A stretch of 64,000 bases of DNA from Asanoa sp. WMMD1127 (GTDB lineage Bacteria > Actinomycetota > Actinomycetes > Mycobacteriales > Micromonosporaceae), in the NCBI RefSeq assembly GCF_029626225.1, contig NZ_JARUBP010000001.1, positions 1,736,001-1,800,000 on the forward strand, given 5' to 3'. This document shows positions 35,384 through 43,320 of the stretch, piece by piece (position 1 is the first letter of the stretch; the number at the start of each line of letters is the position of its first letter). The notes below the pieces were generated by a model. That model did not search any database, had not been told where the DNA came from, and was given only the letters and a program-made list of their open reading frames with translations. A program made the translations under genes and the position numbers.

Positions 35384-35547
35384 AGGGCCTGTCCTGCCGA
35401 TCAACGTGAGCCGAGACGGAGTCCAGGTGTCGTCTGGTGGTGGCCCGGAATTGCCCGGATACCGGTGTCGTATCCGGGTGATTCCGGGACGCCGCCAGGC
35501 GGCAGCTGGGCCCGTCGCAGGCCGCGTTGATCGGCAGGACAGGCCCT
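35384..35547. repeat. Nested inverted-repeat (MITE-like or structured leader) element, copy 2
   Basis: Perfect 23-bp ends (35384-35406 and 35525-35547; outer end AGGGCCTGTCC) enclose a 9-bp central hairpin CCCGGATAC/GTATCCGGG (35454-35462, 35470-35478) around CGGTGTC, extended by CCGGAAT with ATTCCGG. The bases in the stems differ from copy 1 while pairing is kept, and the flanks share GCCC on the left and TAG(G)AGTGG on the right. It ends 11 bases before the deacetylase start. The 289-bp gap 35270-35558 holds only this element. Confidence 0.85.
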
Positions 35548-35558
35548 AGGAGTGGACG

Positions 35559-36371
35559 ATGACGAGACGCGTCGCGGTCGCCGCCGCGCTGGTCGTCCTC
35601 ACGCTGCTGGTGGGCTCACGCTGGGTGACCAATCGGTCGGCGGTGTTGGCCAACGAACGCGTCCCCTCCTCGCCGAGGCCGTCGGTCGCCCCGGTGGTGC
35701 CGCCGCCCACGCCGTCTCCCTCGACCTCGCCGTCGAAGCAGGTCGCGGCGCCGAAACCCAAGCCGAAGCGGCCCGGGAGTGGCCCCTTCGGCAGCCTCAA
35801 GTTGACCGGGCGCAAGCAGGTGGCGCTGACGTTCGACGACGGGCCGCACGCGGTCTGGACGCCGCAGGTGCTCGACCGGCTCAAGGCGGCCAAGGTCAAG
35901 GCCACGTTCTGCGTCGTCGGCTCCCAGGTGAAGAAGCACCCCGAGCTGGTCCGGCGGATCGTCCGCGAGGGCCACACCCTCTGCAACCACAGCTGGAACC
36001 ACGAGCTCGACCTCGGCACGAAGAAGCCCGCCCAGATCAAGGCCAACCTCGAGGCCACCAACCGCGAGATCCGCAAGGCGGTGCCGAACGTGAAGATCAA
36101 GTACTTCCGGCACCCGGGCGGCAAGTGGACCGCCAACGCCGTCAAGGTCGCCGACGAGCTCGGCATGCAGCCGCTGGACTGGGACGTCGATCCGCGCGAC
36201 TGGGAGGCGAAGGACGCGAAACTGATCGGCTCCCGCGTCATCGGCGGCGCCCGCTCAGGCTCGATCATCCTGATGCACGACGGCGGCGGCGACCGCAAAG
36301 CCACCCTCGGCGCCTGCCCTAACGTGATCAAAAACCTGAAATCCCGCTTCGGCATCGCGCTGCTCCGCTGA
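35559..36371 (+). CDS. Polysaccharide deacetylase (NodB/CE4 family)
   Basis: A 270-residue protein with an N-terminal membrane anchor or signal (about residues 4-21) and a Pro/Ser-rich linker before the NodB domain at about 80. The catalytic motifs are TFDDGPH (Asp-Asp), HSWNHEL (metal His pair), RHPGGKW and LMHDGGG with the C-terminal His. This is a complete CE4 active site, so it probably removes N-acetyl groups from peptidoglycan or an exopolysaccharide. The start lies behind the inverted-repeat element. Confidence 0.9.
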   Translation: MTRRVAVAAALVVLTLLVGSRWVTNRSAVLANERVPSSPRPSVAPVVPPPTPSPSTSPSKQVAAPKPKPKRPGSGPFGSLKLTGRKQVALTFDDGPHAVWTPQVLDRLKAAKVKATFCVVGSQVKKHPELVRRIVREGHTLCNHSWNHELDLGTKKPAQIKANLEATNREIRKAVPNVKIKYFRHPGGKWTANAVKVADELGMQPLDWDVDPRDWEAKDAKLIGSRVIGGARSGSIILMHDGGGDRKATLGACPNVIKNLKSRFGIALLR

Positions 36372-36414
36372 CCTGGTGGGGTTTCGGCGGGTTTGCGGTA
36401 CCGCTGATACCGGT

Positions 36415-36444
36415 TTGGAGAGGGAGTCGGGCATCGCGTATGCT
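36415..36444 (+). promoter_or_regulatory. Probable tRNA promoter
   Basis: TTGGAG (36415-36420) and TATGCT (36439-36444) are 18 bases apart, a sigma-70-like pair about 80 bases before tRNA-Glu. Confidence 0.5.
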
Positions 36445-36524
36445 TTCGAAGCCTCCGGCGGGGCCGGATGGGAGCACTGCCGCAGATTCGCGCCTGGATC
36501 CTCATGTGCGATGATTGCGGGGCC

Positions 36525-36597
36525 GCCCTCATCGTCTAGCGGCCCAGGACGCCGCCCTTTCAAGGCGGTAGCACGGGTTCGAATCCCGTTGGGGGCA
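36525..36597 (+). tRNA. tRNA-Glu (TTC)
   Basis: Acceptor GCCCTCA pairs with TGGGGGC (one T-G), the T-arm is GGGTTCGAATCCC and the anticodon loop CTTTCAA contains TTC. CCA is not encoded. First of a three-tRNA cluster. Confidence 0.93.
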
Positions 36598-36634
36598 CGG
36601 TAGGACCCCGGTTCCGGCCGGGGAGCAAGAGCAA

Positions 36635-36708
36635 GGTCCTGTGGAGCAGTCGGAGTGCTCGCCGCCCTGTCAAGGCGGAGGTCGCGGGTTCAAGTCCCGT
36701 CAGGACCG
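36635..36708 (+). tRNA. tRNA-Asp (GTC)
   Basis: Acceptor GGTCCTG with CAGGACC, T-arm GGGTTCAAGTCCC, anticodon loop CTGTCAA containing GTC. No encoded CCA. Confidence 0.94.
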
Positions 36709-36721
36709 CGTTTAGCACCAC

Positions 36722-36795
36722 GGCCAGGTAGCTCAGTTGGTACGAGCGTCCGACTGAAAATCGGAAGGTCGGCGGTTCGACCCCGCCCCTGGCCA
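36722..36795 (+). tRNA. tRNA-Phe (GAA), integration target
   Basis: Acceptor GGCCAGG with CCTGGCC, T-arm CGGTTCGACCCCG, anticodon loop CTGAAAA with GAA. The 3' half from 36753 is repeated at 54011, so this tRNA is the attachment site of the adjacent element; the gene itself stays intact. Confidence 0.95.
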
Positions 36796-36860
36796 CATAG
36801 CCTTTCGCCGGGCTACAGCAGCGTCCACCAGCGGAAACGCGTCGGTGGGCGTTTTGCTTT
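36753..36860 (+). repeat. attL: 108-bp direct repeat at tRNA-Phe
   Basis: From the anticodon loop of tRNA-Phe through its terminator, identical to 54011-54118 except at 36839 (G here, A at 54097). Crossover must lie within this identity. Confidence 0.95.
36822..36855 (+). terminator. tRNA-cluster terminator (duplicated in attR)
   Basis: Stem CGTCCACC/GGTGGGCG (36822-36829, 36844-36851) followed by TTTT. The whole structure recurs at 54080-54113 within attR. Confidence 0.8.
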
Positions 36861-36925
36861 CTGTGGCTCTTCGTGCGGTCTGGAGATCGTTTAGGGCTGG
36901 ATTGTCAGGGCGTTGTCAGGGTCGG

Positions 36926-38266
36926 TCAGGCTGTCCGGCCGCGGGCGACGTAGCCGCGGGTCTTCTTGGCAAGATCCATTGCGGCCTGCTCCTGGAGTGA
37001 GCCGTAGATGTCGCTCGTGATCGCGATTGACTTGTGTCCGAGGGTCTTGCTGACCACCGCGATGTCCGTGCCCATGGAGATCAACCATGCGGCCCGGAAG
37101 TGGCGGAGCGCGTGCAGCTTGGCTGCCGGGATGTTGGCTCGCCGCAGCAGCCGCGAGACGACCTTGGTGATGTAGTCGGGGTGGTACGGCGTGCCGTCCT
37201 CCCTCGTGAAGATGTAGCCCGCGTCGTGGTAGTCGGTGCCCCACGCGAGGCGCTCCTTGGCCTGCTTCGCGCGCCAGGCGGAGAGGTCTTTGCGCGCGTC
37301 GGCGTCGAGGTAGACGACCCGGTCCTGGCCCGCCTCCGTCTTGGCCTCGCGTTCGACCACCTGGTAGCCGACGCTGACGCGCTGTCGGCGGACGACGAGG
37401 CGACCCGTCTTGAGGCTGACGTCCTCCCACTTGAGGCCGGCGAGTTCGCCTCGGCGGAGACCGGAGTAGCCGGCGACGACCACGAGCGGGAACAGCCGCT
37501 CGTTGACGATCCGGTCCAGGAGAGCCGCGTACTGCTCTGGCTCCGGTGGCGTGACCTTGTGCCGGTCGACGCGCGGCAGTTCGGCGTCCATGGCGACGTT
37601 GCGCGGGATGAGTCCCGCCTTGACGGCGCTTTTGAGCGATCCTGACAGGCAGGCGTGGATACGGGCGACGCTGGCGGACGAGATCGGTCGCGGGACCGCG
37701 ACCCGCTTCGGCGCGACCATGCGGATCTTGCCGGCCGCTTTCCGTTTCGCGTTGACCCGCTCGGCCTCGTCTTTGTGGATCTTGTTCTTGGCTTCGGCCG
37801 CCGCGATCTCTTCGCGCCGCTCGCGCTGGATCTCCGCGTACGCGCGGGTGATGTCCAGCCCGCGCAGCTCGGCGAGCTTGCGATGGCCGAGCTTCGGGAC
37901 GAGATGGTTCTTGATGTTGTCGGCGTAGCCGCGCGCCGTGGTGTCCTCGATCTCGTCGCGCTTGATCTTGCCGTCGAGCCACTCGGGCAACCACTCACCG
38001 AGCGTCTTCTTGGTGTCGCTCGGGAGCGTGCCGGTCGCGTGCCGACGGACTGTCTCGGCGCGAGCTTCGGCCGCGTCCTTGACGCTCTTGTAGCCGTCCT
38101 TGCCGAACTGGCGCCGCTTGCCGTTGGCGCCAGCCGATGCCTCGAACCGCCACGAGAACGTGTGCGTCCGGCAGCGTTCGCCCTTGGGCGGGCACGCCTC
38201 GGTGCAGCGCTGGTACACCCCCTTCTGGCGGGGTGCCGGTCTGTACCACGTCTTTGCCAAGGTCAT
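36926..38266 (-). CDS. int: Tyrosine-recombinase integrase
   Basis: The ATG at 38266 follows AAAGGAG by about five bases and gives 446 residues. The N-terminal part is a zinc-ribbon-like Arm-binding region with several Cys and His (YQRCTEACPPKGERCRTHTF), then the SAM-like core-binding domain from about 80 and the catalytic domain with YSGLRRGEL (Arg), LHALRHFRAAW (His-x-x-Arg) and the tyrosine in SDIYGSL. It catalyses integration and excision at tRNA-Phe. It ends 65 bases from attL, the normal position. Confidence 0.93.
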   Translation of the reverse strand: MTLAKTWYRPAPRQKGVYQRCTEACPPKGERCRTHTFSWRFEASAGANGKRRQFGKDGYKSVKDAAEARAETVRRHATGTLPSDTKKTLGEWLPEWLDGKIKRDEIEDTTARGYADNIKNHLVPKLGHRKLAELRGLDITRAYAEIQRERREEIAAAEAKNKIHKDEAERVNAKRKAAGKIRMVAPKRVAVPRPISSASVARIHACLSGSLKSAVKAGLIPRNVAMDAELPRVDRHKVTPPEPEQYAALLDRIVNERLFPLVVVAGYSGLRRGELAGLKWEDVSLKTGRLVVRRQRVSVGYQVVEREAKTEAGQDRVVYLDADARKDLSAWRAKQAKERLAWGTDYHDAGYIFTREDGTPYHPDYITKVVSRLLRRANIPAAKLHALRHFRAAWLISMGTDIAVVSKTLGHKSIAITSDIYGSLQEQAAMDLAKKTRGYVARGRTA

Positions 38267-38284
38267 TTGCTCCTTTCGATATGT

Positions 38285-38325
38285 GAGGTGTACCCACACC
38301 GTACGCCCAGGTGTGGGTACACCTC
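38285..38325. promoter_or_regulatory. 16-bp inverted repeat between int and xis
   Basis: Perfect arms 38285-38300 and 38310-38325 (core GTACCCACAC/GTGTGGGTAC) separated by nine bases, 19 bp upstream of the integrase start. It is either a regulator's operator or an attenuating hairpin controlling int. Confidence 0.6.
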
Positions 38326-38392
38326 AACCTTTTGATCAGGGATCGGACGCTGATCTCCTGAGCTGGGTCAACTCAGCGTTGTCAGGTGGATG

Positions 38393-38602
38393 TCAGGCGG
38401 CCGGTTGCTCCGGGATGCCGAGCGCCCGCATGATCGAGGCGCGGGTTACGCGTAGCCGGCCGCCCAACTCCAGTACGGGAACGGGAAACTGTCGCGTTCG
38501 TGCGAGTGCGTAGGACGCATCGCGCCCGAGTCCCCAGCATCGGCCCGCTGTCGGAACGTCTACTGTGGCCTTGAAGTGACGAATCTCTTCTGTGCTCGGC
38601 AC
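38393..38602 (-). CDS. xis: Excisionase-like small HTH protein
   Basis: A 69-residue protein with a GTG start. TAGRCWGLGRDASYALARTR and VLELGGRLRVTRASIMRAL form the winged helix-turn-helix of the MerR/AlpA-like excisionases next to AICE integrases. It directs the integrase toward excision. A 127-bp gap with the inverted repeat separates it from int. Confidence 0.82.
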   Translation of the reverse strand: MPSTEEIRHFKATVDVPTAGRCWGLGRDASYALARTRQFPVPVLELGGRLRVTRASIMRALGIPEQPAA

Positions 38603-38786
38603 GTTTACAACGCGCCTTTCTTGTTGCCTCCCCTCGTCTGTCGTGTCTCCGTTGGCAGTGATCGTGGCTCACCTCCTTCCGCTGGTGTCGTCGGTTTGTG
38701 CGTCTCGTTGTCCGTCCCGTCGTCCGTCCGCGCGCTGATCTGCGCAGACGCGCGCGAGCGGACGGACGTCCGTGCGGACGATCGGG

Positions 38787-40541
38787 TCAGGCGCGCCAGC
38801 GGCCGCGGGCGACTTGGCGGGCGCGGCCCGCGGCCGCGTGGACCTGGAGCCGGTCGTAGATCCACGTACGCCGCATGCCAGTGATCCTCATCAGTTCAGG
38901 CACGGCGAGGCCGTCATCCGGCGCTTGCTCCAGTGCCGACAGCAGCGTCCGGTCTGGGTCCACGGTCGAATGCGGGTCGATGATCTCGCTCGGCTCGATC
39001 GGTGTCGTGGTGTGGTCGATCGCTGCTTGGGAGAGCGGATCGAGGTCGGGCCGCGTGCTGGAGTAACGCGCGGCCGTCGCGCTGACGTGGTCGTCGGTAA
39101 CCAGGTAGGCCCGCGCACGACGCGGCTGTGTGTGGCCGTCGGCGAGCACGTAGAACTTGCCTGGGGCGTCGAGGGTATGAGCGTGCCAGCCAGCGGCCAG
39201 CAAGCCCTTGTCGAGGATGAGATCGACGTCCCGGCGTTCCCGGACCCGTAGGCAGACGCGGACGCTCATCTGCGAGCGCAGTGCCCCGCCTCCCATGGCC
39301 TTCTGCGTCGGGCGCTGAGTTGCGGCGAGCAGGTCAACGGCGACGGCCCGTCCGCGTCGGGCGATGGACTCGGCGTGCGCTACAGCCTCCGGGGCGGTGT
39401 CGGCAAGCTCGGCGTACTCGTCGATCACGATCACGAGCGCCGGTGCCGCCGCGGTGGGCTGCCACACGCGGCTGTTGTCCCGGCTGGACGCGTGGGCGCG
39501 GGCTTCGAGCACGGCGACGGCATCGGCTAGGAGGCGGGTCGCCTCGGCTGGCGTGGTCGCCAGCCGCGCGAGACACGGCGCCCACGGACGTAGCTCCATG
39601 CCTCCCTTGAGGTCGATGCCCCACAGGACCACGTCGGGGCACGCGGCGAGGTTGCCGAGGATGACGTTCAGTACGCCGCTCTTGCCGGAGTCCGTCGTGC
39701 CGCCAATCAGCGCGTGGCGCCGCTGGAGCGGGACGCGGACAGTGGTCGCGTCTTCGAACACGCCGAGTTCGATCGGATCGGCGAGGGATCGGGCGGTTGG
39801 CCCGGGCCACGGGATGGCGCCGGCGTGCGGATCGGCGGCGAGCACGCGCATCACGAACCGACCAGCGTGCGCCGGGTCCTGCTCGACGCGGACCGCACCG
39901 GGTCGGGTGCCGAGTGCGGATTCGATCGCGGGAACGTGGGCGATGACGTCCGCGACCGTCTGACCGGGTCGTAGCGACATCCGGGCGCGCCAGCCCCACG
40001 TGTCGACCACGGCCGACCGGATGCGCGAGCCCGTGAGGCCGATCGCCTCCGCGATGTCGGGCCAGGCGTGGATGACCCGGTCGACCTTTACGCGGGCGCG
40101 GCGGCGCCGGTGGGTCCACCAGGGCACGGCGAGCACGACCGTGCCGAGGACGAGGACCATGAAGAGCGGTCCGCTCCCCGGGCCGTACGCGGTCGCTGCG
40201 CTGAGCCAGGCGCCAGCGGCGGCACTCGCGATTGCCGCGTAGACGCGTTCCTCGGTGCGTTTGATGCCCCACGGCAGACCGCGCAGCCCGGCGGCGAGCG
40301 TCGCAGCGACGGTTGCCAGCGAGACCCACGGCCACGCGTAGGCGTGCGCGTGGTGCAGCCACACCGAGGCGATGCCAAGCACCAGCGCGGTCGTCAGGGG
40401 TGCGAGTTCGGAGCGGTAGCGGAACAGGCCACGCCCGATCGCGGCAATCGCGATGAGGAAGAGCGGCTCGTCAGGCACGAGGAGCAGCGGCTGCGGGTTG
40501 CGACGGCTCCACCGGCGGTGCCGCCGTCCGTATGCCCTCAT
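38787..40541 (-). CDS. FtsK/SpoIIIE-type DNA translocase (TraB-like transfer protein)
   Basis: The ATG at 40541 overlaps the next gene in ATGA and gives 584 residues. Three or four membrane segments lie in the first 150 residues. The motor domain starts near 200, with Walker A GGTTDSGKSG near 285 and Walker B LVIVIDEYAEL near 375, then QRPTQKAMGGGALRSQM. A winged-helix segment (DDGLAVPELMRITGMRRTW) closes the protein. In AICEs such hexameric motors move double-stranded DNA between mycelia. Length fits a conjugative FtsK-like protein. Confidence 0.9.
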   Translation of the reverse strand: MRAYGRRHRRWSRRNPQPLLLVPDEPLFLIAIAAIGRGLFRYRSELAPLTTALVLGIASVWLHHAHAYAWPWVSLATVAATLAAGLRGLPWGIKRTEERVYAAIASAAAGAWLSAATAYGPGSGPLFMVLVLGTVVLAVPWWTHRRRRARVKVDRVIHAWPDIAEAIGLTGSRIRSAVVDTWGWRARMSLRPGQTVADVIAHVPAIESALGTRPGAVRVEQDPAHAGRFVMRVLAADPHAGAIPWPGPTARSLADPIELGVFEDATTVRVPLQRRHALIGGTTDSGKSGVLNVILGNLAACPDVVLWGIDLKGGMELRPWAPCLARLATTPAEATRLLADAVAVLEARAHASSRDNSRVWQPTAAAPALVIVIDEYAELADTAPEAVAHAESIARRGRAVAVDLLAATQRPTQKAMGGGALRSQMSVRVCLRVRERRDVDLILDKGLLAAGWHAHTLDAPGKFYVLADGHTQPRRARAYLVTDDHVSATAARYSSTRPDLDPLSQAAIDHTTTPIEPSEIIDPHSTVDPDRTLLSALEQAPDDGLAVPELMRITGMRRTWIYDRLQVHAAAGRARQVARGRWRA

Positions 40542-40849
40542 CGGCCGAGGCTCGCGTCGGGCGCCCACGGCTTGTGCTCGGCGACCTGGTCCCGGAGATA
40601 GGCGAGCGGGTCGGCTTCGCCGTCCTTGTCGGCGTCGAGCGTGGCGCGGGTGGCGGCGAGCAGGTCAGCGAAATCCCACCTGGCGCGGGACAGGAGCGAG
40701 GCGAGCCGGTCGAGCTCGGCGAGCAGGACCGGGATGTCAGCGATGGCGGTCCAGATGTGGGTTGGTGTCAGGCGGGTCTGTGCGGCGTGCAGGTGAGCAG
40801 TGATGGCCTCCGGGTCGACTGTGGGTCGTGGCACGTACGGCGTGGTCAT
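40538..40849 (-). CDS. Small AICE protein of unknown function
   Basis: A 103-residue helical protein (HLHAAQTRLTPTHIWTAIADI, then a Leu-rich segment around LLAELDRLASLLS) with no membrane segment or known motif. It overlaps both neighbours by four bases (ATGA), so its product is made with the translocase. Similar small proteins occupy this slot in other AICEs; the role is not known. Confidence 0.75.
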   Translation of the reverse strand: MTTPYVPRPTVDPEAITAHLHAAQTRLTPTHIWTAIADIPVLLAELDRLASLLSRARWDFADLLAATRATLDADKDGEADPLAYLRDQVAEHKPWAPDASLGR

Positions 40850-41535
40850 CGGTTGGTCTGAGCCTCCTTCCGGTCGGTGGTTCCGGTGGTCTCGGCGGCG
40901 AGGCGACGACGGATCTCGGTCGCTTTAGGCCCGGCGATGTGGAGCGTCGAGCGCAGCGCGTCGCGGGTGATCGCTCGGCCGTCGTGAGCGGCGCGGTACC
41001 GGGCGTCGGCCTCCCGCGCGGCCTTCATGAGCGCGTCGTCGGTCCGTGGACCAGGTCTGCCTGGTCGCCTCCGGGGACGGGACTGAGTCCGGGACTCGGG
41101 ACGGTCCTGCGCGGCTGTCGCCGTCCCGCGGATCGCTCGCAGGGCGTGCAGGTGAGCGGTCAGGCCGAGGACGGCTGCGGGCACCGCGCCCACGAGAACG
41201 ACGATCGGCCACGAGATCGTGAGCAGTCCCGCGGCAACCAGGTGGTATCCGGCGTTGCCGACGATGCTCGTACTGATGGCGCCGACGGCGTTCGCGCGGG
41301 CGAAGCGCTGCGCGCGCCCGGCGTTCGACGGCTCGGCGAGCCAGACGCGCGCCGACGTCATGGCGTACGCGTCGATGGTGATCGGCAACAGCCAGGCGAG
41401 CCGGTCGGGCCAGCCGGCGACCTCGGCCAGCCCACGCAACCCGGCAAAGCTCGCGATTGCAGCGGACGCGGCGGCGACGGCCATGCCGGCCATCACCCAC
41501 CCGTCGCGCTGTGCGGTGTTGACGTGGCGCCCCAC
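40846..41535 (-). CDS. DUF2637 membrane protein (Spd-like)
   Basis: The GTG at 41535 gives 229 residues and stands one base from the previous stop; a further-upstream start is possible. Four membrane segments lie in the first 135 residues, then a basic, Arg/Pro-rich region and a C-terminal helix-turn-helix-like part (ITRDALRSTLHIAGPKATEI). DUF2637 proteins are a regular component of AICE transfer operons and are taken to assist spread of plasmid DNA within mycelium. Here that is inferred from context. Confidence 0.82.
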   Translation of the reverse strand: MGRHVNTAQRDGWVMAGMAVAAASAAIASFAGLRGLAEVAGWPDRLAWLLPITIDAYAMTSARVWLAEPSNAGRAQRFARANAVGAISTSIVGNAGYHLVAAGLLTISWPIVVLVGAVPAAVLGLTAHLHALRAIRGTATAAQDRPESRTQSRPRRRPGRPGPRTDDALMKAAREADARYRAAHDGRAITRDALRSTLHIAGPKATEIRRRLAAETTGTTDRKEAQTNR

Positions 41536-41536
41536 G

Positions 41537-41731
41537 TCAGAGGTCCAGTCCGGCGATGAACCGAGCCAGGGACCGGAGGCCGTTCCCGATCTCGGGGCCG
41601 ATCGAGGACGACGCAAGGAAGTAGCCGAACGCGGCGCAGATCGCGGCTTGCCAGAGCGGGAGCTGGGCGTACCGCCACAGCAGGTAGACGAAGACGCCCA
41701 GCAGGAGCACTGCTGATACGGCGATTGTCAC
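41537..41731 (-). CDS. Small two-helix membrane protein of the transfer operon
   Basis: The GTG at 41731 overlaps the zinc-ribbon gene stop (GTGA) and gives 64 residues: IAVSAVLLLGVFVYLLW, a short loop, then WQAAICAAFGYFLASSS and a helical tail. A longer frame from 41854 exists, but the overlap makes this start likely. It resembles the small Spd-type membrane proteins of AICEs. Confidence 0.65.
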   Translation of the reverse strand: MTIAVSAVLLLGVFVYLLWRYAQLPLWQAAICAAFGYFLASSSIGPEIGNGLRSLARFIAGLDL

Positions 41732-41991
41732 CGTGTGCCGCCGTGAGATTCGCGGCGGCCGGACCGGCGGCGCCGTAGCCGGCTGGCGCGGTCGAGGTCG
41801 GCGTTGCTCAGGCGCGTGCGGTGCCGCCGGTTCCAGCGCTGGCGGGCAACGCACTTGCGGCAGAGGGTCGGATGGTCGGCGTCGAGCTGGGCACCGCAGG
41901 GACAGGTCGGCTCCGCGGACTGGTTGTTAGGTGTGATCGTTGATCCCTCCTCTCGGGCAATGCCGATCGCGTCGGTCGCATCGGCTGCCAT
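41728..41991 (-). CDS. Small zinc-ribbon protein, first gene of the transfer operon
   Basis: An 87-residue protein starting at ATG 41991. A CxCGxx...CRKC zinc ribbon (CPCGAQLDADHPTLCRKC) lies in the middle, followed by a strongly basic C-terminus, suggesting nucleic-acid binding. The ribosome site is weak, and GAGAGGAGGG lies a little downstream, so the start is uncertain. It leads the minus-strand operon across a promoter gap from the divergent HTH gene. Confidence 0.55.
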   Translation of the reverse strand: MAADATDAIGIAREEGSTITPNNQSAEPTCPCGAQLDADHPTLCRKCVARQRWNRRHRTRLSNADLDRASRLRRRRSGRRESHGGTR

Positions 41992-42097
41992 CGAGAGTGC
42001 TGGGAATAGACGGGACGTAATCAGGTCGTGGCTGGACGTGTCAGAGATGTCTCGCCTATCGTGGTGCGGTCGCGGGGACGTCTTGACTGGGGAGACG

Positions 42098-42841
42098 ATG
42101 GCGAACGATCGACTACGCACTGCGATGCTCGAACGTGGCGTCACTCCGCAGGACCTGGCGGAGAAGCTGAACGTCGACCCCAAGAGCGTCGAGCGGTGGG
42201 TCAACGGACGGACGCCGTACCGGCGACACCGGTACGCGGTCGCGGCACACCTCGGCGTGGACGAGGCCTACCTATGGCCCGACGCCCTCACCAGGGATCA
42301 AGCGGCGAACGCCAGCGAGAGCGAGATCATCAATATTTTCCCGCACCGCTGGACAGTGCCCACGGACTTGTGGCGGAACTTCTTCGACACCGCAGAGGAC
42401 GAGATAGGTGTCCTGGTGTTCAGCGGCCTGTTCATCCCGGAGGACGCAGGAATCCTGCGCGTCTTCCGCCGCAAGGCCGACGATGGCGCCCGCGTGCGCA
42501 TCCTGCTCGGCGACCCAACCAGCGAGGTCGTGGCTCAACGCGGCTTGGACGAGGAGGTCGACGACCTCCAGGCGGCGCGAATCAGGAACTCGATCGCGCT
42601 CTACCGGTCGCTACGCGACGTCGAGGGGATCGAGTTCCGCTTGCACCGGACCGTCCTCTACAACTCGATCTATCGCGCGGACAACCAGTTGCTTGTGAAC
42701 TCCCACATCTACGCCCTTCCCGCGTCGAGCGCACCCGTGCTGCAACTCCGCGCGGTCGCAGGCGGCAGCATGGTCACCACCTACATGGAGAGCTTCGAAC
42801 GCGTCTGGATGGGCGCCACGCCGCTGGAATGGGAGAGCTGA
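42098..42841 (+). CDS. HTH regulator with C-terminal DUF5919/PLD-like domain, paralog 1
   Basis: The ATG at 42098 follows GGGGAGA and gives 247 residues. An N-terminal XRE-type helix-turn-helix (LAEKLNVDPKSVERWVNGRT) is followed by a domain from about 85 (RWTVPTDLWRNFF, EIGVLVFSGLFIPEDA, RVRILLGDP) with the shape of a phospholipase D-like fold; the HKD-like segment reads LHRTVLYNSIYRAD, lacking the Lys, so enzyme activity is doubtful. It likely represses the divergent transfer operon, as in AICEs where such proteins sit beside NUDIX genes. A second copy is at 44731. Confidence 0.8.
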   Translation: MANDRLRTAMLERGVTPQDLAEKLNVDPKSVERWVNGRTPYRRHRYAVAAHLGVDEAYLWPDALTRDQAANASESEIINIFPHRWTVPTDLWRNFFDTAEDEIGVLVFSGLFIPEDAGILRVFRRKADDGARVRILLGDPTSEVVAQRGLDEEVDDLQAARIRNSIALYRSLRDVEGIEFRLHRTVLYNSIYRADNQLLVNSHIYALPASSAPVLQLRAVAGGSMVTTYMESFERVWMGATPLEWES

Positions 42842-42843
42842 CG

Positions 42844-43320
42844 GTGGCTCGGCGGATCGACTTCTACGACGATCCCGAGGCGCCCGCAGCCAACAGCCTC
42901 GTCCCGTCCGCGAACGTCGTTGTGGTGAACGATGCGGGCGAGCTGCTGCTGATTCGCCGTTCGGACAACGAGAACTGGGCGTTGCCGGGTGGGGCGATGG
43001 ACCTGGGCGAGTCGCTGCCGGACACGGCGGTCCGCGAGACGCTGGAGGAGACAGGCGTCCGGGTCGAGATCACGGGCTTGGTCGGCATCTACACCGACCC
43101 GCGGCATGTACTGCTCTACACGAGCAACGGCGAGGTCCGGCAAGAGTGCTCGATCGTGTTCGTGGCCCGGCCGACCGACGGCACGCCGACCCCAAGCGCC
43201 GAGTCGGCCGAGGTCCGCTGGACGGCCCCAAGCGACGCCGCGACTCTGCCGATGGACCGCTCCATGCGGATGAGGATCGACCAGTTCCTCAAGTCGCCTG
43301 GCGCGGTCCACATTGGATAG
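42844..43320 (+). CDS. NUDIX hydrolase
   Basis: A 158-residue protein starting at GTG 42844, two bases after the regulator. The NUDIX box is complete: GGAMDLGESLPDTAVRETLEETGV, here seen as the pattern GxxxxxE...REtxEEtG. Such genes recur next to AICE regulators, probably hydrolysing a nucleotide-diphosphate signal; the substrate is unknown. It is co-transcribed with the regulator and the next small gene, which overlaps its stop. Confidence 0.87.
   Translation: MARRIDFYDDPEAPAANSLVPSANVVVVNDAGELLLIRRSDNENWALPGGAMDLGESLPDTAVRETLEETGVRVEITGLVGIYTDPRHVLLYTSNGEVRQECSIVFVARPTDGTPTPSAESAEVRWTAPSDAATLPMDRSMRMRIDQFLKSPGAVHIG

Noticed and set aside
35324-35530. 68-residue frame in the second inverted-repeat element
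   Set aside because: It follows the repeat structure and lacks a ribosome site; the paired stems explain the sequence.
36560-36796. Minus-strand 78-residue frame across the three tRNA genes
   Set aside because: It is the antisense of tRNA-Glu, -Asp and -Phe; the GVEPPTFRF-type string is a well-known artefact of translating tRNA genes.
38605-38865. 86-residue minus-strand frame between xis and the translocase gene
   Set aside because: Low-complexity Arg/Pro/Ser composition, no motif, overlaps the translocase 3' end.
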